A DNA stretch of 64,000 nucleotides. Origin: Leptobrachium leishanense. Taxonomy: Eukaryota > Chordata > Amphibia > Anura > Megophryidae. The notes beneath the pieces were generated by a model. The model had not been told where the DNA came from, searched no databases, and saw nothing but the letters and a program-made list of their open reading frames with translations. The stretch lies in the NCBI GenBank assembly GCA_009667805.1, contig CM019065.1:21789822-21853821 (forward strand). The letters are read 5' to 3'. Shown piece by piece: positions 10,661-22,743 of this stretch; within the stretch, counting starts at the first letter, position 1; every line of letters begins with the position of its first letter. Both the position numbers and the translations under genes were made by a program.

Positions 10661-12165
10661 TAGACATGTGCACAGCACAAAATTTCGTTTTGAACTAATG
10701 GATTAGTCCTAAAATGAAATTTATTTAGTTGCTAAAGAAATTCGTTTTCAGTTCTTTAGTATGAAAACTAATTTCATTCATCCGAAAACCAGTGGATACA
10801 ATTACTATTGTAGTAGCTCCTCAGAGGGCTGAGATCGCTGCTTGTTACAGTATCTCTCACTCTCAGCACAATCTGTCAGGCAAAGCTGTTACAGTAACTG
10901 ACTGCTGCTCATCACAGCGCTCAGAGTTTCAGTCAAACTAATAAATATAGTTTTATATATAAGAGGTTAGAACAATATTATTTCCTTGTTTTACTGAAAC
11001 TCTGAGCGCTGTAAAAGCTGAGCCTGAAACATTGTACTGAGAGATAATATAACAAGCAGCCGATCTCAAAGCTCACAGCCACTGGATTTAAAGGGCTAAA
11101 AAAAGGCTCCTCTCTGTATAATGTATAGAACATCCTCCTGCATTAATTAATACCCCTCTCTGTATAATGTATACAACATTCACCTGCATTAATTAATACC
11201 CCTCTCTGTATAATGTATAGAACATCCTCCTGCATTAATTAATGCCCCTCTCTGTATAGAACATCCTACTGCATTGGCATGTGGAGGGTGCAGAACTTCG
11301 GAATGCAATGCTTATCCAGCACAGGAGAGGGAACTTTTACTTAAACTTTATCTCTGTGGGGGAGACAGACAGGAATATAAAAACAGGGGAGAAGGAAAAT
11401 ATTAACGTAAATCAGTCTGAAAGCTCTGAGAAGAGATGACTGGTGCAAATTTATTTTTATAATAAAATAAAGCACTTTAAATCCAGGGAAAACATTCAAA
11501 TAAATCACACTGAAGGCTCATAATGACAGAGTAACTGTGAGAGCTGGATGCTAAATGTGTGAGACGTAAAAAAACCTTTATAACAAGCAGCACTGGGAGA
11601 GGAGAGGGACTTAATATAAAAAATGTATTATAGATGTGGAAAGGGAGATAGTGCTCCTGGATAATATAAAATGTATCAGACCTAAGCCCATATTATGCAG
11701 AGCGGGAGGGGAGATAACACACGTTTTATAAAGTCTCTCTCCCAGCGCTGCTTGTTATAAAGGATTTTTTACTATCCAGCCCTCCTCTGTCATTAGCTTT
11801 CAGTGTAATTTATTTGAATGTTTTCCTTCTCCAGCTGCTTTTATCATCTTGTCTGCCTCATAGACATGCAAGGGTTAAGTAAAGGTTTCCTGTCCTGTGC
11901 TGGCTGGCTGTGCTGCGAGTGAGTATTCTGGAGCTCTATTACTGTCAGATTTTCTGGTAGTAGTCGGGAAGGATTATGCATACAAACCTTTTCTGTAGCT
12001 TTGCGTTGTTGCGCTCTTCATTGCTGGTCTCCTTCACTCATCAATGTAATATCACAAAAAGGATTGAAACTAAAATGTAGTGCATTTTATTTTAGTTTCT
12101 TTTGTTTTTTGGAATGAGCAGTTTCGTATATCTTGAGTCATACGAAAACTAAATTATCCCAAAAT
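10661..12165. mobile_element. TAGACATGTGCA-family TIR element, one end lost
   Basis: Starts with tagacatgtgcac at 10661. It is an inverted, longer relative of the complete element at 52553-53628, sharing the terminal aaaatttcgttttgaactaa region, a large internal palindrome (about 10840-11090) and a tandem stretch of about 58 bp (tctgtataatgtatagaac, about 11110-11270). Homology stops near 12165 before the second terminus. Non-autonomous: no transposase seen. Confidence 0.7.
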
Positions 12166-12379
12166 TAATATTACCAAACATAGAGCAGATTCTTTCACAG
12201 CAGCAGCAGAAGATGCAGGAATCTGCAGGGAGCGAGATGCAAGAGGTGTTAGAGGTTGTGTTGTGCAGAGACCTTGTCACCATGTTGCAGGAGGGATATG
12301 ATTTGCAGAATTCCAGAGTGTGCTGGAGAGAACATTAATAGGGATCAAATAGGGACAAATTTAACCTCTTACCTGTCAA
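12166..12379 (+). other. Possible coding fragment, unidentified
   Basis: Plus-strand sequence from about 12183 to 12331 stays open and looks protein-like (a Gln-rich QQQQKMQESAG start, then EMQEVLEVVLCRDLVTMLQE). It has no start codon and ends in TAA. I do not recognise the family; it may be captured transposon or host exon sequence. Confidence 0.25.
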
Positions 12380-12383
12380 TTAA

Positions 12384-13577
12384 CCACTTGGCTGCTATGG
12401 ACGCGCTCAGCGCATCCAGCCAAGTGGTTCTCCTGTGCTACGGACGCGGTGAGCGCATCCTAGCACAGGAGGCAGCAATCAGCCAGGATTCTGGCCGATT
12501 GCTGTGCCCCCCGGTGCGGGCTGACATCTTGGATGTCAGCCCAGCCCTCCGGGACCCCGGCGACGGCGCGATGACATCTAATTAAGGCGGCCCCCCGCGT
12601 GTGCGGAGGAGGCGCCTGAAAGGGAGGGGGGAGGTCCTTCGGACCTCTATCCCTCCCGATCGCCGGGGGCCACAGGGTTAAGGCAGACACCGTTTGGAAG
12701 GGCACAGCCTGCCCTTCCAAATGGTGGCTGACATTAACCCCTGGGGAGCCGGATCACGATTCGGCGCTAAAAAGCGCTGGATCATGATCCTCTCCCGGAG
12801 CTGGCCGACATCTTGGATGTCGGCCAAGCCTCCGGGAACTCCCCCTGAGGACTGGCGTCATCTTGCATAGCACGATGACGCCAGTCCTGGAGTTAACCCC
12901 TAGCTGCCAGCAGTGATGGAGATAGGGGGTTCCAATGAACCCCCTATCTCCCAATCCGTGGCAGCTAGGGGTTAATGTTCAGCCAGAGCATGGCCTTTCC
13001 AACAATATCAAACATGACCATGTAAAAAGTTTTTAAAAAAAAAAAAAAAATTTAATTAAAAATGAAAAAATATTTTAAAAAAATTATAAAAAAATAAATA
13101 AACAAGTTTTTTTTTGTTTGTTTTGTTAATGCAGTAATATTGATCCCATTTCAATTATAATGTGAACAATGATGCTGCACTAACGATTTTTTTATGCGGT
13201 GCGTTTGTTAAAAATAGCAAAATTTTCCCCAAAAAAAATGTAACGAGTCCCCATTTCAATTTTTTTTAACAAGCATACCTCATAGAAAATATAACCGCAA
13301 ACCATTTCATTTTAAAATGTGATAAAAAAACACTTTACACATTGTAATTTATTGAAAATTATAATCTTATTGCATTTTTTGTTATAATATTCAGGCAGGA
13401 CATGACGTATACATATAATAATGACATATTATGAATCTGCCGAGTCTGGCAGAAAGAACAATATATAATATGTCTGGGTCATATAATAAAATAAGGCTTC
13501 AAAACGCGTTTAAACATGATGAGCAAAACCGGTAAAAATGACCTCAGCACACAGGCGTGAAATCAGCAGTGAAAGGG
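12384..13577. mobile_element. piggyBac-like non-autonomous element (TTAA flanks)
   Basis: Flanked by ttaa at 12380-12383 and 13578-13581. Terminal sequences ccacttggctgct and, reverse-complemented, ccctttcactgctg match the ends of the element at 59476-60697, which lies in the opposite orientation. One half is GC-rich and full of palindromes (ggacgcgctcagcgcatcc; a hairpin around gcatagcacgatgacgcc). The other half is AT-rich with homopolymer runs. No ORF. TTAA duplication and CCC-type ends indicate the piggyBac superfamily. Confidence 0.75.
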
Positions 13578-13581
13578 TTAA

Positions 13582-13961
13582 GGCCTGATAAGACAGAAAC
13601 TATCATCAACTGTATCCCAACAACCACTGTAGGAGGTACACGATGGCGCTCACAATCATGCTAAACTGAAGTCTTTTCCCTGCAGCGCCCCCTAGAGGCT
13701 GAAATGTATGTTTTGTTGAGTATTGCATTGAGACGTGTTACTTGAATTGTATTCCAGGATTTGCTCGTCTTTGGCCGAGAGAACTTGTAATGATTTAAGA
13801 CTTTAAATAATGCCTCAGAAGTCTTTCATTAAGGTCCTAATGTTATTAAATCTATATTAGACATATTATATATCATTGTAAAAGAACATATCACACACTT
13901 TTTTTTTTTTTTTTAATTTTTCCGGAAAAAAACAAAAAATGGCTTTGGAAAAAAAATAGAA
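13582..13961. other. Stretch without recognisable feature
   Basis: AT-rich sequence ending in a poly(T)/poly(A) stretch (about 13898-13960). No gene or identifiable element. Confidence 0.5.
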
Positions 13962-13965
13962 TTAA

Positions 13966-14181
13966 CCACTTGGCTGCTATGGACGCGCTCAGCGCATCCA
14001 GCCAAGTGGTTCTCCTGTGCTACGGACGCGGTGAGCGCATCCTAGCACAGGAGGCAGCAATCAGCCAGGATTCTGGCTGATTGCTGTGCCCCCCGGTGCG
14101 GGCTGACATCTTGGATGTCAGCCCAGCCCTCCGGGACCCCGGCGACGGCGCGATGACATCTAATTAAGGCGGCCCCCCGCC
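13966..14181. mobile_element. Truncated second copy of the piggyBac-like end
   Basis: Starts after ttaa at 13962-13965 and repeats the first 216 bases of the element at 12384 with only a single substitution noticed. It then breaks off in a C run. Such identity 1.6 kb away suggests a very recent local duplication or gene conversion. Confidence 0.75.
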
Positions 14182-14299
14182 CCCCCAATTTTTCCGTTTT
14201 TTTTTCCAGGCCTTCCCATCTCTAGTCTGCGGTATCTTCCGTCAGTACGTCCATCCGTTGTGCACGCACGCACAGCGCGCTCAAAATGCGCTCGTCTGA

Positions 14300-16168
14300 C
14301 ATTATCCTTAAAGCATACCAAGGTTTATCATTGGGAGGCCAGTCAGCTTCCGTTGGGTATTTGGCATTGCATCCATCCACCGCCAGTTGCAAAATGATGA
14401 CATCCCTCCACCTCCATACCTATGAAAATGATCTTGCAATACGGGATCTGGGGTAATAAGACAAAACTTGGCAGCATCCCCATGGTGAAGCTGACCTCCT
14501 GCAGCCCCACTCTCATAAATATGAACCATCCAAGAAATCAAAGGCTCTGTTTAAATCTGTCATGTATGTCATTAAGTTCCTGCTGACTATAATCTTCTAA
14601 CATATCCAAATTAACCCTTCCAGCATTACCAGGGTCATTCTATCAGGGTTATTCAAAGAGATTCGAAAAGTCACCGCACGTTCGGTTACTTGTCGTTCTC
14701 TTCAATTCGGTTCCTTTTGCCGATCCCATTTCGGTGACCCTGCGGTGTATTCAGCAAGCACCACAGGGTCCCCCAATTGCAGGGAAAAGCTGCCGCAAAC
14801 CCGACGAAAACGAACCGCAAAACCCGGCGAATGCACACCGAAAACCCTCAAAAACATCTGGATTAACCTGCCGAAAACCACGGAAAACCCGAGCAGGAGC
14901 CGATCACCCGCAGCGAAGCCGCCGGAAAAAGCCGAGAAAGCCGAGACCGCAGACAGAGTGAAGTGAATAAATTAGAAAAACAGTTTGTATGAATGTTTGA
15001 AAAGCAAAACACTGTTTGCAAAGAAACTACTGAGCGAAAATGTCTGAAATTTTCATATGAGGTCCAGGGAATGATAATAAAGAGGGCTGTTACAGAAAAA
15101 AATAAGTAAACTTTAAAAAAATAAAAATAAAATAGGACTTTTAAAAAATAAAAAAAATCCGGAAAATGCTTAAAATATCCTAAAAAAATCTATAACTAAA
15201 GAGACTCTTTACTGCAGAATTTTATAATGAACGGTTTATTAGATATTGAAATAAAACGGGAATATTTTTAACATTGAAGCCTATGGGATTCGCCTGAATA
15301 AACCTGCCGAATTAAACCACCGAATGGCAGGGCATTTCGGGAACCTTTCACGGCTGGTTTGTGTTCTCTGAATAGCCGAAGCAGTGCTTTTTCATGGGGA
15401 TTTCACTGCCCTCGAACAGGCACCGAACAGGCACCATATGTTCAGGCAATTCGCCAGGATTTGCCGATTTGCCTGCTCTCTGGATAGCCGAATGGTCAAG
15501 AAAGGTTTTCAGCGTTCGGTTACCTTTCTCAAGCAATTCGGATCTCTTTGAATTACCCTGTATATCTTCCTTCGGAATAATGGCTGTGCCTGATAACCAG
15601 GCTCCTTATCAGCACCCTCTCCATCGGAGGAGTCGGAAGAATCCCATATATCACCATCCCACCTGATTTAGATATACTCATCTGAACTTTTCTCTTATTT
15701 ACCTTGCCTTTTCTTTTGCAATATTTGACTACTCTCACTGCTGCTTTTTCTGCACTGTCTGATATGTATCCATCAGTAGAGACGGTTTTGACATTGTAAC
15801 ATTGTCACCATTTTCTGTAATTCACAATTTTGCTTGTCTAACTGTGAAATTAAGTCTACCTTATTGGTTTTAATTTGATTCAACTGACGATGGGCTGAAA
15901 GCAAAACCCAACCCCGTCTACCCAAAGCACTCAACTCTTTTCCTTTTGTCACAGGTACTTTTTGAAAACAAGCAACAACTTGAACAAGCTCCGCATCATG
16001 TAATGCTGACTCTAAATTTTCACTTAATCCAGAGCATCGAGAATATTGCGAGCAAGGCACTCAGAAGGAGTTTGTTCCCAGTTGGGAATGTCCACCTTAT
16101 AGTATTTTACTTTTTTTCCCACTCCAAAACATTGCACAAATCTGTTTTGAATCCTGTTCGTAACGCCA
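14300..16168 (-). pseudogene. Endogenous retrovirus gag relic
   Basis: Minus-strand pieces resemble a vertebrate ERV Gag. An N-terminal part at 16060-15773 ends in a coiled-coil-like stretch (about 30 residues rich in Gln, Leu and Lys). An acidic linker follows at about 15700-15561. The capsid-like part at 14560-14308 has the PLISWMVHIYESGAAGG pattern that I associate with retroviral capsids (L.WL...W..GA). Frameshifts and stops interrupt it, and a TIR transposon (14644-15560) splits it. Just upstream (16150-16168, minus) is tggcgttacgaacagg, which looks like a tRNA primer-binding site next to an LTR end. No pol or env is seen. Dead relic. Confidence 0.5.
14644..15560. mobile_element. TIR element with cagggttattcaaag ends
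   Basis: Ends are cagggttattcaaagagatt and, reverse-complemented, cagggtaattcaaagagatc, an inverted repeat of about 25 bp. It is flanked by tat on both sides (14641-14643, 15561-15563), a possible 3-bp duplication, and sits inside the ERV gag relic. No transposase. It carries the module (atagattttttagg; cggtttattagatattga; cattgaagcctatggg) that recurs in several other elements of this window. Confidence 0.75.
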
Positions 16169-16172
16169 AAAA

Positions 16173-16390
16173 TGTATTGCCTGATCAATCAGCAGCTTAG
16201 AAAGTATTTTACCAGGAGGATACATTGAGATTTCTATCATTTTCAAGTATGTCCTGGGTGGCGAGTATGTACCGTTAGGTGTCTTGCCCAAGGATTAATT
16301 AATTAATTATTTAATCAACAGGACACAAGACCTATTGGTGAAAGTAAAGGGAAAAACCTTATGAAACAGTTAGTGAAAACTATATATATA
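16173..16390 (-). mobile_element. ERV LTR fragment split by a SINE
   Basis: Matches 5103-5232 except for the SINE tail at 16197-16293. Read on the minus strand it ends ...caataca, then tttt, then the primer-binding-like site: the order LTR, PBS, gag expected for a 5' LTR. The far end runs into a (ta)n repeat and cannot be placed. Confidence 0.5.
16197..16293 (-). mobile_element. SINE tail fragment (minus)
   Basis: The reverse complement of the shared tail region (ggacatacttgaaaatg, then ctcaatgtatcctcctggta) plus the gggcaagacacctaacggta box. The tRNA-like head is missing (5'-truncated). Confidence 0.75.
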
Positions 16391-16990
16391 TATATATATA
16401 TATATAATAGAATATAATATCAGAAAGGATGCACTCAATTTAAACTAGCAACAAAAGCGGGTGCATCTAAGACATTTAATACAACATATTATATATATAT
16501 ATATATAAGGGTTGTGGTGGAGGACAAAAAGTGAGATAAAAAGCCTCCACACTATAATAAGTGTGTTTATTATTGCAGAAGCCACTTGCACATCACAGCA
16601 ATTCGATGAATTGCATCCCAGAGCCCTGTGCCACATTTCCCATATGCACACTATATATATATCTTTCCGATGAAAATCCCAAACCGGGATTGAAACGTTG
16701 ACTTTTTGGATTAATAAACAACGGAATTAACAGTCTTGGAGTGCCGCCATCATTACTGAATACTATATATATATATATATATATATATAGTATTCAGTCA
16801 TGATGGCGGCACTCCAAGACTGTTAATTCCGTTGTTTATTAATGCCATCATTACTGAATACTATATATATATATATTATATATATATAGTATTCAGTCAT
16901 GATGGCGGCACTCCAAGACTGTTAATTCCGTTGTTTATTAATCCAAAAAGTCAACGTTTCAATCCCGGTTTGGGATTTTCATCGGGATAT
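16391..16990. repeat. AT-microsatellite-centred inverted repeats
   Basis: A block of about 105 bp (from ccgatgaaaatcccaaacc through ttggattaataaacaacgg to ccatcattactgaatac) runs on the plus strand at 16667-16762. It is then mirrored after a (ta)n core at about 16790-16850 and again at 16891-16990. (ta)n runs lie at 16380-16406, 16488-16506, 16763-16790 and 16861-16889. The unit contains a hammerhead-ribozyme-like core (see findings). It is probably a retroelement 3'-end unit amplified in inverted orientation. Confidence 0.6.
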
Positions 16991-17162
16991 GTATCACATA
17001 CAAATACAAAAGTGCAAATAAATACTGTGTTACAAACACACTTACCCCTTCTCTCGGCTCGGCGTCCTCACTCCCTTACCGTGCATGCGTTTCATCTCCT
17101 TGCTATGGATCGGCGTATGGAAAGTTGCCATAGCAACCTAAGTCACCAGTCTACACACCAAG

Positions 17163-17292
17163 GGCCATATTACATAGTTGGTGCTAACTTTACCAGAGCT
17201 GTTGTAAACTTCCCAGAGCCATTATAGCCTATGGAGGTTTTAAGTTTACAACAGCTCTGGTTAAGTTAGCACCAACTATGTAATACAGCCCC
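17163..17292. mobile_element. Palindromic MITE, about 130 bp
   Basis: Nearly perfect inverted repeat: gggccatattacatagttgg at the left, and its complement (ccaactatgtaatacagccc) at the right, with arms of about 50 bp. A second copy sits at 53290-53416. Confidence 0.8.
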
Positions 17293-18602
17293 AAGTGATT
17301 AAAAGTTATTATATTGCTCACTTTGCAACAAGATCATGGAGCTAGATCCAATGAATACCCATAGCTTTAAATAAGGAGTAGTTACAATGGCTACATCTAT
17401 CTAGTCTAGTGCTCTAGCTGCACATTATATTAAAAGCCAAACATCCTACAGTGGCTATTACTGAGTTCCTATAAAAGGTTAAACAGAGGTTGATGTAGTT
17501 GTAGTCCACTATTTCTATATTGAGCCCAACATTCCCACAAAGCTAACATACATTGAATGTATATCCCCTCTCATCATCCATTCAACCTGAGAGAGCTCCA
17601 GGAAGCCCCCCCCCATAGTAACCGGATGCAAGGCCAGCTTCTGACATGCCTCCCGTGGAAAGTGCTGCATTTTGACAGGCCGCGCTGGGCGTGGAGCGAA
17701 GCAATTCTTGAAGATCGAAAGTACTGCTTTCTGCCAGGCTGAGTTGGGTGGGCTCCCAGGTGGAAAATCTCTCTAAATTCAGCGTTCTGCAAAGGACTCC
17801 ATGTAGCCCAATGCGATCTCGCTGGAGTTCTGTAGGAGTTCGTGCAAGTTAGCCTGGCCAGGACGGAGGAAGGATTCACACAGGAACGCCGAGAACTATA
17901 TGTTCCCAGTGTTCTGCTGCCTTTTACGTAGCACCCTTACTCCAGAAGGGCACATGACTCGGCTATTTGTCAGTGCTAGACCCAACATAATGACTGAATA
18001 AACCCACAATCATCACCCACTGCATATAAAGGAACCAAATAGCTGCCACCACAAGTCAGTTGCCAAATATTAAACGGAGGTGACTTGAAACTCCACCTTC
18101 AATTTAGCCCACAAAACCACGGTTTAGTATATCGACCCCACCAAATCCAATTTAGCAGATCTTCTAGAAACTCACAGCTATTTGGAAAAATGTCTCTTCA
18201 GGTAACATGATTCTTGTGTCAGACAAAGGCAGAGCTTAATAAAAGAATATTTATTATGACAAGAAAAATAGTCACAGTGCATATACAGGATAAAACAAGA
18301 TGGAACAAGAATATTTACAACCACAAACAGCAAATAAACAGGATAAAAAAATAAAAGAAAACCTATGTTACTTACACTGCTTGAACTGGGGAAACTGTCC
18401 CAGGGGTGCTGCTGGTAGAAAACATGGGATTCACATGGAATTAAACTGACCACCAAGTAAAAAAACACATGGACCCTGTGTATATCATACTTTTACAGTT
18501 CTTTTTGCTCTCAGATTTCAGGGCGGCACAGTTGGAGTGTCAGGATGGACCCCTAGACCTCCCATATCACATTTACCCATTGTAGAAAAGTAAAAGTAAA
18601 GT
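17293..18602. other. Intergenic region, one shared repeat, no gene
   Basis: No protein-coding signal recognised. About 17850-17965 (gaacgccgagaactatatgt; cacgtagcacccttactcc-like text) recurs at 56165-56270, also shortly downstream of receptor gene B, so it belongs to the duplicated block or to a dispersed repeat. The rest shows no structure I can name. Confidence 0.5.
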
Positions 18603-18796
18603 GTCGGCTGGGTGGAGTAGAGGTAACCTCACTGCTCTGCGTGGAGTGAGTCTGCGGAGACATAGGTTTGATCCTGATGAGCACCTCTCCAGTAAGTGTC
18701 CTTGGGCAAGACACCTAACAGTACATACTCACCACCCAGGACATACTTGAAAAGGAGAGAAATCTCAATGTATCCTTCCTGGTAAAATCCTTTCTA
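18603..18796 (+). mobile_element. tRNA-derived SINE, full length
   Basis: The head starts ggctgggtggagtagaggta with an A-box-like tagaggtaacctca and a B-box-like ggtttgatcc. The body has ccttgggcaagacacctaac, and the tail gaaatctcaatgtatccttc then ctggtaaaat. It is the same SINE family as at 24611, 21020, 56667 and 35136 (minus). The tail equals the 3' end of the LINE at 43.1-44.5 kb. Confidence 0.8.
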
Positions 18797-19020
18797 AAAA
18801 AAAGGGGTAAAATGTGCATATATCTCTCAATATTACATGCAATTGGATTATTTTATATTTTTTTGGAACCATTATGTGTTCCTCATTCATTGGACAACTC
18901 ACATGATAGGGTTCCAATTATGAATGGACTTGGCTCCATTTCTCGAACGGTTCCCCCCAAGAATAGTCATGTAGGGTATCATTCTGTAGGACAAATTCTT
19001 GACTTTGCAAAAATTATATA

Positions 19021-20636
<1,616 letters not shown>

Positions 20637-21019
20637 TAGCATGAACCATCCATACACATGTCTGGGAATATTTTCATATTTGGGAATATAAAATAATTTC
20701 ATATTTTAGGATAGAACCCTGAGAACAAGGAACTGTTTGGTTTTAATAAGTGGATGCTGGGTCCAACACATCATGTAAGGTGTCACATTCTCCACTTGTG
20801 CTTGACCAGATGCTACCATGGTGTGAACTGAGGCACCTTTCTCTATCAGCCATCTCCTTGGTTGATCAAAAAACACTTCTGCAGTTCCAAGGCACTCCTA
20901 TGACAAGTCAGGGACCAAACAAAAGGATTTTGCTTGGATTGTGCATCCTTGTATCTAATTAATGCACACACACACACACACTTTATTAATATTTCATAAA
21001 GTGAGCCCAGGACATAGTA

Positions 21020-21135
21020 CTGGCTGGATGGAGTAGAGCTAACATCACTGCTCTATAACGTTGAGACCCAGGTTCGAATCCTGGCCAAAGCACCTCTCCA
21101 GTAAGTGTACTTGGGCAAGACACCTAACGGTACAT
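21020..21135 (+). mobile_element. tRNA-derived SINE, 3'-truncated
   Basis: Head with gagtagagctaacatcactg and a canonical B box, ggttcgaatcctgg, then gggcaagacacctaacggta. The common tail is missing. It corresponds to 56667-56780. Confidence 0.75.
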
Positions 21136-21162
21136 AGTTGCCTACCACATAATATCGGCTGT

Positions 21163-21480
21163 GGAGTCCAGTGGTAACATCTCTGCCCTTCGGCCATGGA
21201 GAAGCAAGCCAAAATCGTGTTCAGCACATCCCTCCAAAACAACGGTGGAGAAGCAAGTCTCAACATTACGAGAAGTGGGTTCAACCTAACCACCAGGTCG
21301 CTGATCTAGAATCATGGAAAGCAGACTCGATTGGGCAAGACACCTATTGAAATGGATGCACCTATTTCAAAAAATACTTGTACATCTCATAGATTGTAAG
21401 TTCCCTTGGGACTAGGATTCCCCTGAACCATGCGTGGTATTCTAATATATCAACCCCTTCTACACTGACCTTGTAGAGTA
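21163..21480 (+). mobile_element. Second SINE-like repeat
   Basis: Starts ggctgtggagtccagtggta (a tRNA-like head) and ends with tagattgtaagttcccttgg and a cagaatatgtgg motif, typical of a vertebrate SINE/LINE 3' end. The paralogous copy at 56805-57215 retains the last part with cactatataaataaa and a (taa)n-type tail. Confidence 0.55.
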
Positions 21481-21831
21481 TTGCAGAATATGTGGTCATT
21501 ATTCATTACTGAATAACGCCAGGTGCAGATGAAGGACATGCTAGGTTGGAATAGCTCGTTCTTCATCTGCAGACTTAGATAAAATATAGGAGACATTAAG
21601 ATAAGGTAAGCTGCAGCGATGTTCAAGAAGCAACAAGAGGTGGCGCCTCTTATGGAGCAAGACATGAAGAACTTTAGCAGGCAACACGAGTCTTTGTATT
21701 GTACAGCTTCAGCGCTTAGCAAAACACAATTAAAGTATTGTAGCTGAGTTGAATGTTCTGGTCTGATTTGGTACAATAAAAGAGCGGTCACATAAAAGCA
21801 AGTACAGTATGAGATGGGGTTTCACTTTCTC

Positions 21832-21837
21832 TTTATT
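21832..21837 (-). promoter_or_regulatory. AATAAA overlapping the stop codon of gene A
   Basis: ATG AAA TAA followed by A creates a canonical AATAAA across the stop codon. The identical arrangement occurs in gene B (57703-57708). If used it would give almost no 3' UTR, so it may only be coincidence of the last codons. Confidence 0.35.
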
Positions 21838-22743
21838 TCATGTTCTGGCCTTTTTTCATGACATATTCTCTTGAGTTCATACTGGGTCTGAATAATATAA
21901 TGAAACATTTTGGGGCAAACATACAGAACACTATGGCCCAGCTGGAAGCTAGGATAGCAAAGACCTCCATGGCCACTGTATACCTGCCCTGAGAACTAAG
22001 TGAGGCTGGGATATACGACACCCAGACACTGAGGAAGGCCAGCATGCTGAAGGTGATGTACTTTGCTTCATTGAAACTATCAGGAAGTCTCCTGGCCAGG
22101 AAGGCAACAACAAAACTGATGGTGGACAGAAGTCCAAGGTAACCCAACATGCACCAGAAGGCAGTGGGTGAACCTTCGTTACACTGAAGAATGATGAGTC
22201 TAGGTTGAGTCTCAATGTTCTGTTCCAGAAAGGGAGGATTAATGGACAACCATGTGATGCACAAAATAAACTGCAGAAACAAGCAGATACTAATAATCAT
22301 GTAGGACATCCAAGGACTTGTACACCTCTTCAGATTACTATCAGGTTTAGTGGCCATGAAGGCGAAAACCACCATGATAGTTTTGGCTAAGATGCAGGCA
22401 ACAGAGAGGGAAAATACTATGCCAAATGCCGCTTGACGTAAAAGACAGATCCCATGTTTGGGTGAACCAATAAACATCAGAGAGCAGAGGAAGCAAAAAG
22501 ATAAGGACAGCAGGAGCAAACAGCTCAGAGAATAGTTGTTGGCTTTCACGATAGGGGTAGCTTTGAACTGAATGAACAGCTTCAGGATGATGACTGGAAC
22601 CAAAGAAGAGATGGTGCTCGTGCAGGCCAATGTAGTGCCCAATGGTTCTTCATAGGAGAGATATTCTATGGGTTTTGGAAGACAGCTGGACTTCTCTGGA
22701 TTTGGCCACATGTCCCATGGACACTTTATGCAACTGAAAGAAT
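21833..22743 (-). CDS. V2R gene A, exon 6 (7TM domain)
   Basis: Acceptor tattttcag|attctt. The first residues complete the Cys-rich domain (DSFSCIKCPWDMWPNPEKSS). Seven hydrophobic segments follow, with the family signatures TPIVKANNYSLSC, QCNEGSPTAFW, LPDSFNEAKYITFSMLAFLS and FAPKCFIILFRP. The stop TAA is at 21835-21833. The four bases before the stop and the stop itself are part of an AATAAA. Confidence 0.95.

Larger units (their letters stand above)
20640..21830. other. 3' flank of receptor gene A, duplicated block
   Basis: Matches 56290-57703 downstream of receptor gene B over most of its length: ttttaggatagaa, then ggtttta ataagtggatgctgg, the two SINE-like repeats and the tail beside the stop codon. 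Shared old repeats show that the duplication included this flank. A (ca)n run lies near 20968-20982. No gene. Confidence 0.8.

Noticed and set aside
18178..18468. Minus-strand hydrophobic open frame (96 codons)
   Set aside because: No start context, no homologous pattern, composition as expected from AT-rich DNA.
18603..18680. tRNA gene
   Set aside because: A- and B-box-like sequences belong to a SINE head; the cloverleaf is not complete and the same head occurs in several truncated copies.
21949..22215. Second minus-strand frame inside the 7TM exon
   Set aside because: Shadow of the receptor reading frame, also present in gene B because the DNA is nearly identical.
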